Shown here in pieces: positions 46,884-55,101 of a stretch of 64,000 nt of DNA. The translations under genes and the position numbers were made by a program. The stretch spans positions 57,757 to 121,756 of the forward strand of contig NZ_SWKK01000015.1 in assembly GCF_005144745.1 (NCBI RefSeq), given 5' to 3'. Under the pieces are notes generated by a model. The model worked only from the letters and a program-made list of their open reading frames with translations, searched no databases and was not told the origin of the DNA. Origin of the DNA: Flavobacterium sp. ASW18X. Lineage in GTDB: Bacteria > Bacteroidota > Bacteroidia > Flavobacteriales > Flavobacteriaceae. The stretch's first letter is position 1, and each line of letters starts with the position of its first letter.

Positions 46884-47660
46884 ATGAAACTTAATTTTAA
46901 ACACCTAGCCTTTTTATTTGTAGCTATACTTACCCTACATTCTTGTAGTGAAGATGATGATGACAACGTAAACGAAGCGGCTCCTGTAATTGCCAATTTT
47001 GAATTTGGAGAAGGAAGCACCCATAGTGCCGAACCAGTGGCTTACAAAGGTTCTGATATTCATTTAGAAGCAGAAATTACCGCAGAAGCTACTGTAGCTA
47101 GCATTACCCTAGACATTCACGGACACGATTTAGAATTGAAAGAAGGGGAAGTAGAATGGGATTTTGAGCAAGTTTTTGACGGTGCAGAATACATGGCCAA
47201 AAATCCAGAATTCCATGAGCACGTAGATATTCCTATGACGGCACCTGCTGGGGAATACCATATTTCTCTTACAGTAACAGATGCCAACGGAAACAGTACC
47301 GAAATTGAAGGCCATATAGATATTATGGAGCCAATTATCACTTCGGAAATGTCTATTGATGAAACAGTAGCCCGTGGCAGCGATTTTCATGTAGAATTTA
47401 TGATAGATGCGGTTAATGGTATCCATAATGTAACCGTAGATATACATGCTCACGGTTTAGAAGTTGCAGAAGGTGAACAAGAGTGGGATTTTGAACAGGA
47501 ATATGAGGAAGGTTTGCATGGCGAAACTTCTGCTGAATTCCACAAACACATAGATGTACCTGCTACGGCACCAGCTGGGGAATACCACATGATGATTACC
47601 ATAGAAGACGAAAACGGTAATACTTCTGTAATTGACACCCACATTGATGTAACTGTATAA
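46884..47660 (+). CDS. Two-repeat His-rich DUF4625-like lipoprotein
   Basis: 258 residues, lipobox LHSC (Cys21), then an acidic linker and two ~110-residue repeats. Each repeat has DIHGHDLELKEGEVEWDFEQ or DIHAHGLEVAEGEQEWDFEQ, followed by FHEHVDIPMTAPAGEYH or FHKHIDVPATAPAGEYH. His-x-His and His-x-x-His pairs alternate with acidic positions, a plausible metal-binding surface. An Ig-like DUF4625 fold is inferred. Follows the receptor by 36 bp. Confidence 0.8.
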   Translation: MKLNFKHLAFLFVAILTLHSCSEDDDDNVNEAAPVIANFEFGEGSTHSAEPVAYKGSDIHLEAEITAEATVASITLDIHGHDLELKEGEVEWDFEQVFDGAEYMAKNPEFHEHVDIPMTAPAGEYHISLTVTDANGNSTEIEGHIDIMEPIITSEMSIDETVARGSDFHVEFMIDAVNGIHNVTVDIHAHGLEVAEGEQEWDFEQEYEEGLHGETSAEFHKHIDVPATAPAGEYHMMITIEDENGNTSVIDTHIDVTV

Positions 47661-47670
47661 ATGCAAATAA

Positions 47671-47700
47671 GCCCAGCATCTGGTTTGGTGTTGGGTTTTT
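47671..47700 (+). terminator. Weak terminator after the two-repeat lipoprotein gene
   Basis: CCCAGCATC with GTGTTGGG (two G-T pairs) followed by five Ts, between the two DUF4625-like genes. May reduce, not stop, transcription into the next gene. Confidence 0.6.
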
Positions 47701-47713
47701 AATATAATTTGAA

Positions 47714-48190
47714 ATGAAAAAAATACTATCTATACTAGGTACGCTAGCCTTGTTAGCTACCACGGCGTGTTCATCAGATGACAGCACAACAATAGATGAA
47801 GAGAAACCAACCATAAGTGTAAATTTTACTGGTGGTTTTCCACAAGCCTGCGAATCATTAAAACGAGGAGAAACCTATACGTTTAGCGCTAAGGTTACTG
47901 ATAATGATGCACTTGCTGCCTACAGCATAAACTTACATCATAATTTTGACCACCATACCCATGACGACCAAGGGGCAACCTGCGATTTATCGCCGATTAA
48001 AAGTCCTGTTAATCCAATGCTCATTGTAGAAAATTACACCATTGAAGAAGGTCCAAAAGAATTTACGTTTAGTATTGAAGTAACCATCCCGGAAGATATA
48101 GATGTAGGGGATTACCATTGTGGCTATTCCGTAACTGACCAAACGGGCTGGCAAAGCAGAACTTCTATAGACCTCAAGATTGTTGAATAA
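47714..48190 (+). CDS. Single-repeat His-rich DUF4625-like lipoprotein
   Basis: 158 residues. Lipobox TACSS (Cys20), then a single Ig-like domain with a His-rich turn (HHNFDHHTHDDQ near residue 78) and two cysteines (CESL, TCDL). Same style as the preceding two-repeat protein. The His cluster is a probable metal site. Last gene of the operon; a bidirectional terminator follows. Confidence 0.75.
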   Translation: MKKILSILGTLALLATTACSSDDSTTIDEEKPTISVNFTGGFPQACESLKRGETYTFSAKVTDNDALAAYSINLHHNFDHHTHDDQGATCDLSPIKSPVNPMLIVENYTIEEGPKEFTFSIEVTIPEDIDVGDYHCGYSVTDQTGWQSRTSIDLKIVE

Positions 48191-48207
48191 TCGATTTTCT
48201 GTTCTAT

Positions 48208-48237
48208 AAAAAAGGCTGGTTATACCAGCCTTTTTTT
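48208..48237. terminator. Bidirectional terminator between zinc operon and phoD
   Basis: Arms AAAAAAGGCTGG / CCAGCCTTTTTT around TTATA, between convergent genes. Confidence 0.92.
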
Positions 48238-48256
48238 GTTTTTGTAATTACAAAAA

Positions 48257-49588
48257 CTAATACTTTAATTCACTAGCGGCAATTTCCTTTGTCCAAAGTT
48301 TTTTACCATCCTTATCATTTATAGTTATGGTAAGTACCCTGTCTTTCCAAGGGCCAGACACTTTTAACATTCCAAAGTTATGTTGCCCTACTAAAGTTTC
48401 TGTAAGCTTATATGCATTGGTTGCTTCATCACTTGGGGCTGCACCTGCGGTTAAAGAAGAACAAGTCAAATCGTACAACGGATAAACATATTTGCTTTCC
48501 TTCATTTTACTTAGCCCCGTATGGTGTCTGTCTCCATCCAAAAATATAACACCTTCTACTCTAGACTCTCTAATTTTTCTTAACAAATATTGTTGCTCTA
48601 CTGGGAAGGTAGCATAATTCTCATGCATGGCCTCTGTACTCACCACTTGGTTGCCTATAACAATAAACTTAAATGTGGCATGGCTCGCTGTTAAGGCATT
48701 TATAAGCCAATCTATTTGTTCTTTGCCTAAAATTTGACGCTCTGTAGTAAAATTTCGATTTGCTGTTCTGTAGTATCTATTGTCTAATAAAAAGAACTGA
48801 ATATCACCCCACTCAAACGAACCTGTAATACCTCCAGAATCTAAAACGTCATAATTGGGGTTACCCCAAAATAATTTAAAAATCTCTGCAGATGTACGTT
48901 TTAGCCAGAAGCTACTATCAGAGTCATTTGGTCCAAAATCATGATCGTCCCAAATAGCATAATTGTGTGTAGATGCTAATAAAGGCTGCATTTCTTTTAG
49001 CGAACGTGTGTGGGTATAGCGGTGCATAATACCTGTTTTAGAGTTCCAGTCCGGTTCTCTTAAATACATATTATCGCCTAACCATACCATAAAATCAGGT
49101 TGTTTTTTATGGATGGCATCAAAAATCTCGTATTCACTACCATAACCTTTTCCGGGCCTATCCATTTCTGGCTCATTAACATAAGTACAACTCCCTATAG
49201 CAAACTCAATCTCTGGTGGGTCCTTACGCCATTTCCAGAGTTCTTGCGTTTTAAATTCCATAGCGTAATCCCTTTTTACCTTACTGCCATTAACAAAAAC
49301 CTCATAGGTATACGTCTTACTAGGCAACACTTGGTCTGCTATAGCTTTGGCAACAAAACCTTGGTCTTTTATTGTTGTAATGGTATCTGTAGAAAATCTG
49401 GGTTGTGAGGTTCCTTTTTCTACATACTCAAAATGCACCTTTGCAGTTTCTGTAGTTTGTAGCCAGAGTAAAACCTCTTTCATTGTAGAATAGCCCACCA
49501 TGGGTCCAGATTGCACTTTGTCTTGTGCCGAAACAGGCCCTAAAAAGCAAAAAAACAGCACTACTGCTGCCTTAAAAATAGTTTTCAT
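48257..49588 (-). CDS. phoD: Alkaline phosphatase D family (PhoD-like)
   Basis: 443 residues with signal peptide (GPVSAQ). An N-terminal fibronectin-like domain (~30-120), then PhoD metallophosphoesterase motifs: FAIGSCTY, PDFMVWLGDNMYLRE, AIWDDHDFGPND, and VIFLDGDRHHTG. It cleaves phosphomono- and diesters outside the cytoplasm with Ca/Fe. Convergent to the zinc operon. Confidence 0.88.
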   Translation of the reverse strand: MKTIFKAAVVLFFCFLGPVSAQDKVQSGPMVGYSTMKEVLLWLQTTETAKVHFEYVEKGTSQPRFSTDTITTIKDQGFVAKAIADQVLPSKTYTYEVFVNGSKVKRDYAMEFKTQELWKWRKDPPEIEFAIGSCTYVNEPEMDRPGKGYGSEYEIFDAIHKKQPDFMVWLGDNMYLREPDWNSKTGIMHRYTHTRSLKEMQPLLASTHNYAIWDDHDFGPNDSDSSFWLKRTSAEIFKLFWGNPNYDVLDSGGITGSFEWGDIQFFLLDNRYYRTANRNFTTERQILGKEQIDWLINALTASHATFKFIVIGNQVVSTEAMHENYATFPVEQQYLLRKIRESRVEGVIFLDGDRHHTGLSKMKESKYVYPLYDLTCSSLTAGAAPSDEATNAYKLTETLVGQHNFGMLKVSGPWKDRVLTITINDKDGKKLWTKEIAASELKY

Positions 49589-49707
49589 TTGTAGTCTTAT
49601 TTGGTCAAAAATTAAACTTTAAAAATATTAAAAATACCAGCTTTGTCTATTAAGTAGATGTAAAGAATCTAATAGCCTAGCGTTACCTGCAATTCAAAAA
49701 AACTAGA

Positions 49708-49785
49708 AATTTGGCCAAGAATAATAGGCCACAAACCTATTGCGGAAATTTGTTGGTTTTTACCTCTGTTCGTTGTTGGCAACAG
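49708..49785. repeat. 78-bp intergenic element, copy A (attC-like)
   Basis: Aligns without gaps over 78 bp to 62632-62709, with about three quarters of bases equal by eye; the best part is AAATTTGTTGGTTTTTACCT (20 bases identical). It lies just after the azoreductase gene and contains GTTGTTGGCAACAG at its end, similar to an integron core site. Confidence 0.7.
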
Positions 49786-49788
49786 TTT

Positions 49789-50412
49789 TTAAATCTGTTC
49801 AATCCTTTGGTATATTATCTTTTTAGAGTTCTCAAATATTTCTCCTCCAAACTCTTCATTATCCAATGAAATTATAGAAATGTCTTTTATCCCCATAATT
49901 CCGAAAACGAATTTTAAGTAGGTTGTTTGGAAATTCATATGCTCATTTTTTTCATTTTCTTCATATCCTGTGTCTCCTCGACTCGAAAGAATGAACATTT
50001 TTTTATTCTTAAGTAAACCAACATAATCTCCATCGGGTTGTCCGGAGCGAAATTTTCAAGTTTCATTTATACGCATCAGTTGGTCAATGTAAGATTTTAG
50101 CCCACTTGGAATTGACCAATTATACATTGGTGTTCCAAGGATATAAATATCATGCTCTTTAAATTCTTTTATCAACTTATCACTTAATTCAACTCCTGAT
50201 TGGTTTTCTTCCGTTCTATTTTCCGGTTTCACAAACGCACTCGCTATCCATTTTTCATTGATTGCAGGAATTTGCTTCAATCCAACTTCTCGATAAGTAA
50301 AAATATCGCTCGGATTTTTTGCTTTCCAGTTTTCCTCAAAGAGTTGTGTTAGTTTTCTGCTGTGTGATTTTTCATTTCTCACACTAGAATTGATAATTAG
50401 TACTTTGTTCAT
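49789..50412 (-). pseudogene. azoR: FMN-dependent NADH-azoreductase interrupted by one in-frame stop
   Basis: One reading frame from the ATG at 50412 to 49789, broken by TGA at 50056-50058 right after RINET. The part before the stop has the flavodoxin fold start KVLIINSSVRNEKSHSRKLT and FKEHDIYILGTPMYNWSIPS; the part after continues KFRSGQPDGDYVGLL and MFILSSRGDTGYEE, as in AcpD/AzoR. Sequences of the family have Trp at this place (TGG), so a G-to-A change is likely. It follows a Crp/Fnr gene by 64 bp. Either recent loss or a sequencing error. Confidence 0.85.
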
Positions 50413-50476
50413 TTTGTATTTTTTTTGAATGATGAGCAAAGTTCTGAATTGAAAATATCATAAAAATTGATGTAGT

Positions 50477-51058
50477 TTAAGATGCTTCTATTTTTTTACG
50501 GATTCTACTCAAAAATTCTGGAGTAATTCCCAAATAAGAAGCAATTAAATAATTAGGAACCTTGTTGCAGATTTCTGGGTAATTTTCGATAAAATCCAAA
50601 TAACGCTGTTCAGCATCAAGCACATTGTTGGTTATTATTCTTTTTTGAAGGCTTCCCAAATAATTTTCAAGAATGATTCTGAAAAATCGTTCAAGTTTTG
50701 GGATTTTTCTTAGCATTTCCTGAAAAGAATCGTAACGAATTTGTAATAATTCTGTTTTTTCGATTGCCTGAATGTTATAAATTGAAGTCTTTTGTTTTTG
50801 AAAACTTTCAATGTCGGTTGCCCACCAATTATCTATTGCAAAATATAGGATTTCTTCTTTTCCTGTTTTGGCATTTATATAAAAAGCCTTTAATGCTCCG
50901 TTAATCACAAAGTTGTCCGTTCGGCAAACTTCTCCATTTCTTAAGAGAAATTCTCCTTTTTCAAGTGCTTTTTCTGTCCAAAATGATTCGATTAAGGTTT
51001 GTTCGCCGGAATCTAATTGAATATGTTTTGTAATGGAATGGATTAGTTGTTCTTTCAT
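50477..51058 (-). CDS. Crp/Fnr family transcriptional regulator
   Basis: 193 residues. Cyclic nucleotide-binding-like beta domain at 1-110 (GEFLLRNGEVCRTDNFVINGALKAF), long dimer helix (~115-135) and a C-terminal helix-turn-helix (PNYLIASYLGITPEFLSRIRKKI). No Fe-S cysteine cluster, so not Fnr proper. Together with the azoreductase it forms a two-gene cassette; redox or quinone stress control is likely (inference). Confidence 0.88.
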   Translation of the reverse strand: MKEQLIHSITKHIQLDSGEQTLIESFWTEKALEKGEFLLRNGEVCRTDNFVINGALKAFYINAKTGKEEILYFAIDNWWATDIESFQKQKTSIYNIQAIEKTELLQIRYDSFQEMLRKIPKLERFFRIILENYLGSLQKRIITNNVLDAEQRYLDFIENYPEICNKVPNYLIASYLGITPEFLSRIRKKIEAS

Positions 51059-51139
51059 TCAAATTCTTGCAAGCGGTCTCGTATAACCTTCAGTTACGGA
51101 AAAGTTAGCAAATTATTTCGGATTTAGCACTGGCTGTAG

Positions 51140-51182
51140 CAATTCCGAGTGGATTCGGACGTAGTCGAATCCGCCGTAATTG
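51140..51182. repeat. Palindromic intergenic element 1 (attC-like)
   Basis: A stem GGATTCG / CGAATCC with flanking CAATT and AATTG arms makes a 43-bp imperfect palindrome between the Crp/Fnr gene and the small gene at 51387. Looser inverted similarity continues outward (CGTATA near 51080 and 51212). Region 51059-51386 has no other gene. Confidence 0.55.
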
Positions 51183-51386
51183 TGGTTAAACATTCTTGGG
51201 AACAGTTACTATACGTAAATGATAAGATTCTAGTTTCCGTTTAATTCTTCAAATTCAAATTCGGAAATAGTTCTTTAAATTATTTTTGTGCTGATATTTA
51301 ATTGAGTTCGATTGATTTTGGATAGTAAAATTTTAAAAAAGAGTTTTTCTTTACGCCTATTATTTTCAATTCCGCTTTTTTAGCTT

Positions 51387-51575
51387 TTAATTACGAACAG
51401 TTTTGAAATTTCCGAAAATTAAAGAAGTAAGTAAAAGTCCGATTCCAATACCGATAAAAGAACCCTTTACAAAATCCGGTAATTCAAAAGAGTGAGATAA
51501 AATTTGTGAAGTTGCAATTACAAGTAACCCAATTGATAATAAAATTAATGCTCTTCTTTTCTTTATTTTTTTCAT
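51387..51575 (-). CDS. Small two-helix membrane protein, cassette-borne
   Basis: 62 residues, basic start MKKIKKRRALILLSIG, two hydrophobic helices (~8-25 and ~35-55) and a basic tail. Stands alone between cassette-like elements. Unknown function. Confidence 0.6.
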   Translation of the reverse strand: MKKIKKRRALILLSIGLLVIATSQILSHSFELPDFVKGSFIGIGIGLLLTSLIFGNFKTVRN

Positions 51576-51677
51576 TTGATTATAGATTTTTAATAATTAG
51601 TATCTCAAATAAAGTATTTGTTACATTAAGTTTTTAGTTTCGGACGGTTTGGCTGAATTGTTGGCAATTAGCTTTGC

Positions 51678-51800
51678 TTATTTATTTGTAAATGCTTTCA
51701 TCATTTCTTTTGGTGATATGTGGGGTCTTCCAGTAACCTTTTCAAAATCTGAATTCACTTTTGGTAAAAAATTTAGCCAACGGTAAATGTATGATTTCAT
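51678..51800 (-). pseudogene. 40-residue remnant or small cassette gene
   Basis: ATG at 51800 to TAA at 51678; product KSYIYRWLNFLPKVNSDFEK followed by VTGRPHISPKEMMKAFTNK. The end FEKVTGRPHISPKEM looks like the C terminus of an NAD(P)-binding NmrA-like oxidoreductase, suggesting that the rest of a gene was lost; weak. Flanked by GTTGGCAATT (51659-51668) and GGGCTTAAACTC-type boundary sequence. The rest of 51576-51899 is noncoding. Confidence 0.35.
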
Positions 51801-51841
51801 TGCGAGTTTAAGCCCTATAGTTAGCAAATAAATCACGGATT

Positions 51842-51861
51842 GAAAGTCCGCGAGGACTTTC
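51842..51861. repeat. Palindromic intergenic element 2 (attC-like)
   Basis: Perfect hairpin GAAAGTCC-GCGA-GGACTTTC between the remnant gene and the 348-residue gene; outside it lie GTTAGCA (51818) and ATACGGTGTTAGCC (51891) in opposite orientation. Confidence 0.55.
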
Positions 51862-51899
51862 GTAAGTAGACAATTACTAGCAAGGAATTTTATACGGTG

Positions 51900-52946
51900 T
51901 TAGCCACTGTTTTTCTTATGTCTTCCTAACATTGTTTCCCACATTCCTAAACTTTCCAATATTAGTTTTCGAGCTAAACATTGGACATTAAAAACATCAT
52001 ACGGACTAATAAATTCAGTTAATTCTTTGAATTTATGAGAAGCAATAAAATTTCTCAAATAACTAGCATTATGAATTGCTTCTGGAAAAGTTAGTGTTTT
52101 ATCCCTAACACTTTCGCCATATTTTGTCCATTGAGAATCATATCCAAAATAAGGTTTGAAATCTTTTTCGACTTCTGTTTTATCTCCTCTAAAAATCCAA
52201 TCAAAAGTTGAGGATTTGTCTATTCCGATATTATTTAATCGTTTTTCTATGTTATCTAAAACTTTTGGATTCCATTCACCTTTTTCTGAGTTTAAGAACC
52301 TAGGATTTTTAGCACTTGACCGAATTTCAAGTCCTAATTCCTCAATTACAGAAAAGGCAGATATAATCGCAAAAGCCGAACGTGTATGTGTTTGTTTTTT
52401 ATAATCATAATGGTCAAATACTTGGCCATACATTGGATCAGCTGAATGTGGACTAAATGAGTGCAATTCCAAGCTTACCTTGTATTTTTCTAGAGCATAA
52501 CAGCATTCTCTGTTGTCTATGATTTTTTCTAATACTTGACACCCAAATCCTATATTTTCTATTTTTCGAAAGTAATTTGTATGATTTTTATAAAAATCTG
52601 AATCTGTTTCTTTGAATTCAGAGACATATAAATCAATTAGAGTAGTACTTGGGGTTGGAAAAGCTAAAAGAATACCTCCTTTTAAAAGTGATAGTGCGTT
52701 TTCAGCAATATCTTCATTTTCGGCAGTAATTATTAATTCATTTTGCTGATATTCAATTCTATCTGAAGAATCTTCAAAAAGATTTTTGCCTCCAGTATAA
52801 TGGATTTCTCCTTTTTCAATTTCATAATAACAATTAGTTGGTTCAGGACGATATTCTAACGTAAAATTGGTTTCAGAAAAGTCTAGTGTGTCGACTAATT
52901 TCGAATCTTTTAAATTGATGATTAAATATGTTCGAAAGCTTGTCAT
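51900..52946 (-). CDS. Hypothetical protein, cassette-borne
   Basis: 348 residues, no signal or membrane segment, mixed alpha/beta; N-terminal part rich in acidic residues (LEYRPEPTNCYYEIEKGEIH), central SAFAIISAFSVIEELGLEIR. The latter resembles a motif of HEPN-like or abortive proteins only by composition; no firm family. Begins with ATG at 52946 directly at the edge of the next element. Confidence 0.6.
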   Translation of the reverse strand: MTSFRTYLIINLKDSKLVDTLDFSETNFTLEYRPEPTNCYYEIEKGEIHYTGGKNLFEDSSDRIEYQQNELIITAENEDIAENALSLLKGGILLAFPTPSTTLIDLYVSEFKETDSDFYKNHTNYFRKIENIGFGCQVLEKIIDNRECCYALEKYKVSLELHSFSPHSADPMYGQVFDHYDYKKQTHTRSAFAIISAFSVIEELGLEIRSSAKNPRFLNSEKGEWNPKVLDNIEKRLNNIGIDKSSTFDWIFRGDKTEVEKDFKPYFGYDSQWTKYGESVRDKTLTFPEAIHNASYLRNFIASHKFKELTEFISPYDVFNVQCLARKLILESLGMWETMLGRHKKNSG

Positions 52947-52954
52947 ACATTGTG

Positions 52955-53087
52955 GCTAACGCGTTAGCTATGATTAGTTGCGGACTTTTCCAACGGAAAA
53001 TGTCCGCCTGTACCGAAGATAGTTAATTGTAAGGATTTCCATTTGGGAAATCCACCCGCAATTAATTATACACCGTATTGTAGAGCG
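52955..53087. repeat. Imperfect inverted-repeat element 3 (attC-like)
   Basis: Outer arms: TATGATTAGTTG (52969-52980) pairs with CAATTAATTATA (53059-53070), 10 of 12 matching, and neighbouring sequence continues. Inside are two strong hairpins, GCGGAC...GTCCGC (52980-53007) and GGATTTCC...GGAAATCC (53033-53053), plus the palindrome GCTAACGCGTTAGC (52955-52968). It separates the 348- and 215-residue genes. Confidence 0.65.
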
Positions 53088-53090
53088 TTT

Positions 53091-53738
53091 TTATAATTTT
53101 TCAAAGTCCACAAATTTGGACTTAAAATAAATTTTCATGTCCATTCTTGTTTTCTTCCTTTCACCATGCTCCTCATTATCCACTAGCATTGCCCCAGAAT
53201 AATAATCTTTGCTTTTAAATTCGACAATTCCGTAAATTACGTCATTCATATTTGGTTCTGGAAATTTTGAAAGTGTGAGGGTGCTTTCGGTACATTGTAC
53301 TTCAATTCTAAATTTTAGTTGTCCATCTGCAGACTCAGAATATTCGGGAAAATCGTCCCCAGCCAGCATGTGATAAACCATTGGTTTGTTTCCCACAAAC
53401 TTTATTGAAAATCCAAAACCACCAAAAAGTCCATATGCGCCATCTATTGAAATAGTGTCGTTTTTAACGTAATAAAATGATTTAAAGGGCATCTTCCGCT
53501 CCTTTCCAATAGTAGAGACAATCAAAGAGTCATTTTCATAAAAATTAGCCAAAAGGACATTGTCATACACTAAGAAAAGTTCATTGAAAGATTCGCCAAA
53601 TTCCGACTCAGACAGTTTAAAATCCACCTCTTTTTTTATGTTTTCGTCAATTTTAAAGTCTGACTTTCCGTTATTCTCTTTTTGTCCACAAGAAGAGATT
53701 GAAATTAGGATGGAAAATAATATTACTGTTTTTTTCAA
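53091..53738 (-). CDS. Hypothetical lipoprotein, cassette-borne
   Basis: 215 residues beginning with TTG at 53738 (KKTVILFSILISISSCGQKE), which gives a proper signal and lipobox ISSC; no ATG lies upstream in frame. Mostly beta with conserved-looking Phe/Tyr; ends in DFEKL. Function unknown. Directly preceded by GTTGTAGAGCATTTAAAAGC and followed by GCTCTACAATACGG, both element boundaries. Confidence 0.65.
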   Translation of the reverse strand: MKKTVILFSILISISSCGQKENNGKSDFKIDENIKKEVDFKLSESEFGESFNELFLVYDNVLLANFYENDSLIVSTIGKERKMPFKSFYYVKNDTISIDGAYGLFGGFGFSIKFVGNKPMVYHMLAGDDFPEYSESADGQLKFRIEVQCTESTLTLSKFPEPNMNDVIYGIVEFKSKDYYSGAMLVDNEEHGERKKTRMDMKIYFKSKFVDFEKL

Positions 53739-53752
53739 TTTTTGCTTTTAAA

Positions 53753-53953
53753 TGCTCTACAACGGTTTAGCTATGAACAGTACGGGGGCAAACCGGCGTT
53801 TGCTTTCCGCCGTGCACATAGCGAAATCTTTTTGTTTTGATTTATTTTTCCTGTCCAAAGCAAAATCCAAAAGATTTTGCGGACTTCATAAAAATACGCA
53901 AACCATTCGTTTAAGCCCTAAGCCCGTATTGTTTATAGGTTTTGTTGTAACAC
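53753..53953. repeat. 201-bp inverted-repeat element 4 (attC-like)
   Basis: The left arm (53753-53789: CTCTACAACGGTTTAGCTAT then GAACAGTACGGG) is an imperfect inverted copy of the right arm (53922-53953: CCCGTATTGTTTATAGG then TTTTGTTGTAAC). Inner hairpin GCAAAATC / GATTTTGC. It sits between the 215- and 187-residue genes; large attC sites with palindromic ends and a long middle look like this. Confidence 0.7.
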
Positions 53954-53957
53954 GTTT

Positions 53958-54521
53958 TTATTCCAGAAACTCTAAATCCAGATACATGTTTCGGTTGTTC
54001 AAAGGGTCAATGTATAAGGTAGTTTCTTTTTGAATTGCGAAATGTATTTTTAGGTTATCCGTGTCCATTTGGACATTCGCTTTGTATCTAATAATTTTTC
54101 CTTTATATGGAATGTTTATTGTTACTTGATTTAAATTTTTTACAACGGTTTTCATATTTCTGTCAGCTCGTCCAACTAATTCATTTAAACCAGCATATTG
54201 TGTATTGTCCGTGATAACAGTCTCGTTCCATTTATTGGATTTTATTTTTACATTATCCAATTCTACTTTAACTTTTTCCCCCCTTAATTTTAGGTCGGCA
54301 AGTGCTTTTTCATACTTTTTATCAAGTCTCTTTAGTTTTAGATGGTCATTTAGGTACCATATTGCGAATGGTAGCAGCATGGCTAGTCCGATAAGAATAA
54401 AATATAAATTCCAGTCTCGGTTTCGACCTGGTAGTCCTGCGAAAATTATGACGAATCCAAAAAAGAATGTTCCTATAAATAAATAGGATTTAATATTCTC
54501 GAAAATATCTTTAAAGTTCAA
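53958..54521 (-). CDS. Membrane protein with two N-terminal helices, cassette-borne
   Basis: 187 residues, start TTG at 54521 (no ATG in reach), two hydrophobic helices (~12-30 and ~40-57), then a Lys-rich coiled segment (~60-80) and a beta-rich C-terminal domain. Function unknown. Preceded by GTAACACATTTAAAAATTG, the same start context as two other cassettes. Confidence 0.6.
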   Translation of the reverse strand: MNFKDIFENIKSYLFIGTFFFGFVIIFAGLPGRNRDWNLYFILIGLAMLLPFAIWYLNDHLKLKRLDKKYEKALADLKLRGEKVKVELDNVKIKSNKWNETVITDNTQYAGLNELVGRADRNMKTVVKNLNQVTINIPYKGKIIRYKANVQMDTDNLKIHFAIQKETTLYIDPLNNRNMYLDLEFLE

Positions 54522-54539
54522 TTTTTAAATGTGTTACAA

Positions 54540-55028
54540 CAATTGAATATCCGTCATATGACAGATATATAATTTTTAGGCTAAAGATAAAAAATATCCT
54601 TACGCATAACAGTGAATCAGCACCAATTAACAGGAACCAGAAGTGTATAGACTGTATGACACTTAAGACCTCCCCATCACTGCTTATGAATTGAATTAAA
54701 AGATGCTTTAAAAAGATAATATTAACTAAAGACGTACTACTGGTCTACGCGTTTATGGTTAATAATAAACAAACAAAAGTGTATCAAAGCCGTTTTTCCG
54801 CTTCCAAACAGAAATACCACTATGCTTATGACCGTAAATAGGCTCTAAAAAGAGAATTGATATTAAATGCCTCTAAAAAAAAATTGGCGATGCTGAAGTC
54901 TATTCTCTTTTACAGACGGTAAATCTAAACTTTGGTCAAATTATATTGGAACATTGTAAGCCCAATGAATTGTAAAAGATAAAAACAATAAACTATTGGC
55001 AGAGCAACGTTTACAACTATGGGGAAAT
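54540..55028. other. Non-coding stretch with no intact gene
   Basis: About 490 bp without a long open frame. Short frames (for example 28 codons from an ATG near 54757) suggest decayed coding DNA but nothing matches. A strong plus-strand terminator at 55029-55087 ends it, so an older plus-strand gene may have lain here. Confidence 0.4.
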
Positions 55029-55087
55029 AAGGTGGTTACTTTTGGGTAATTGCATACACAAAAGTAATCACCTTAGTCTTTTTTTTT
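55029..55087 (+). terminator. Strong plus-strand terminator without an intact gene before it
   Basis: Sixteen-base arms AAGGTGGTTACTTTTG / CAAAAGTAATCACCTT with one mismatch, then a long T-run. Positioned just beyond the 3' end of the GH16 gene on the other strand. Confidence 0.75.
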
Positions 55088-55101
55088 GAAGTCATTAAAC
55101 A

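Noticed and set aside
49600..54560. CRISPR array
   Set aside because: No short direct repeats at regular spacing; the repeats here are palindromic and separated by genes.
54757..54843. 28-codon plus-strand frame in the gene-free stretch
   Set aside because: Too short, no signal and no similarity recognised; kept only as a possible decay trace.
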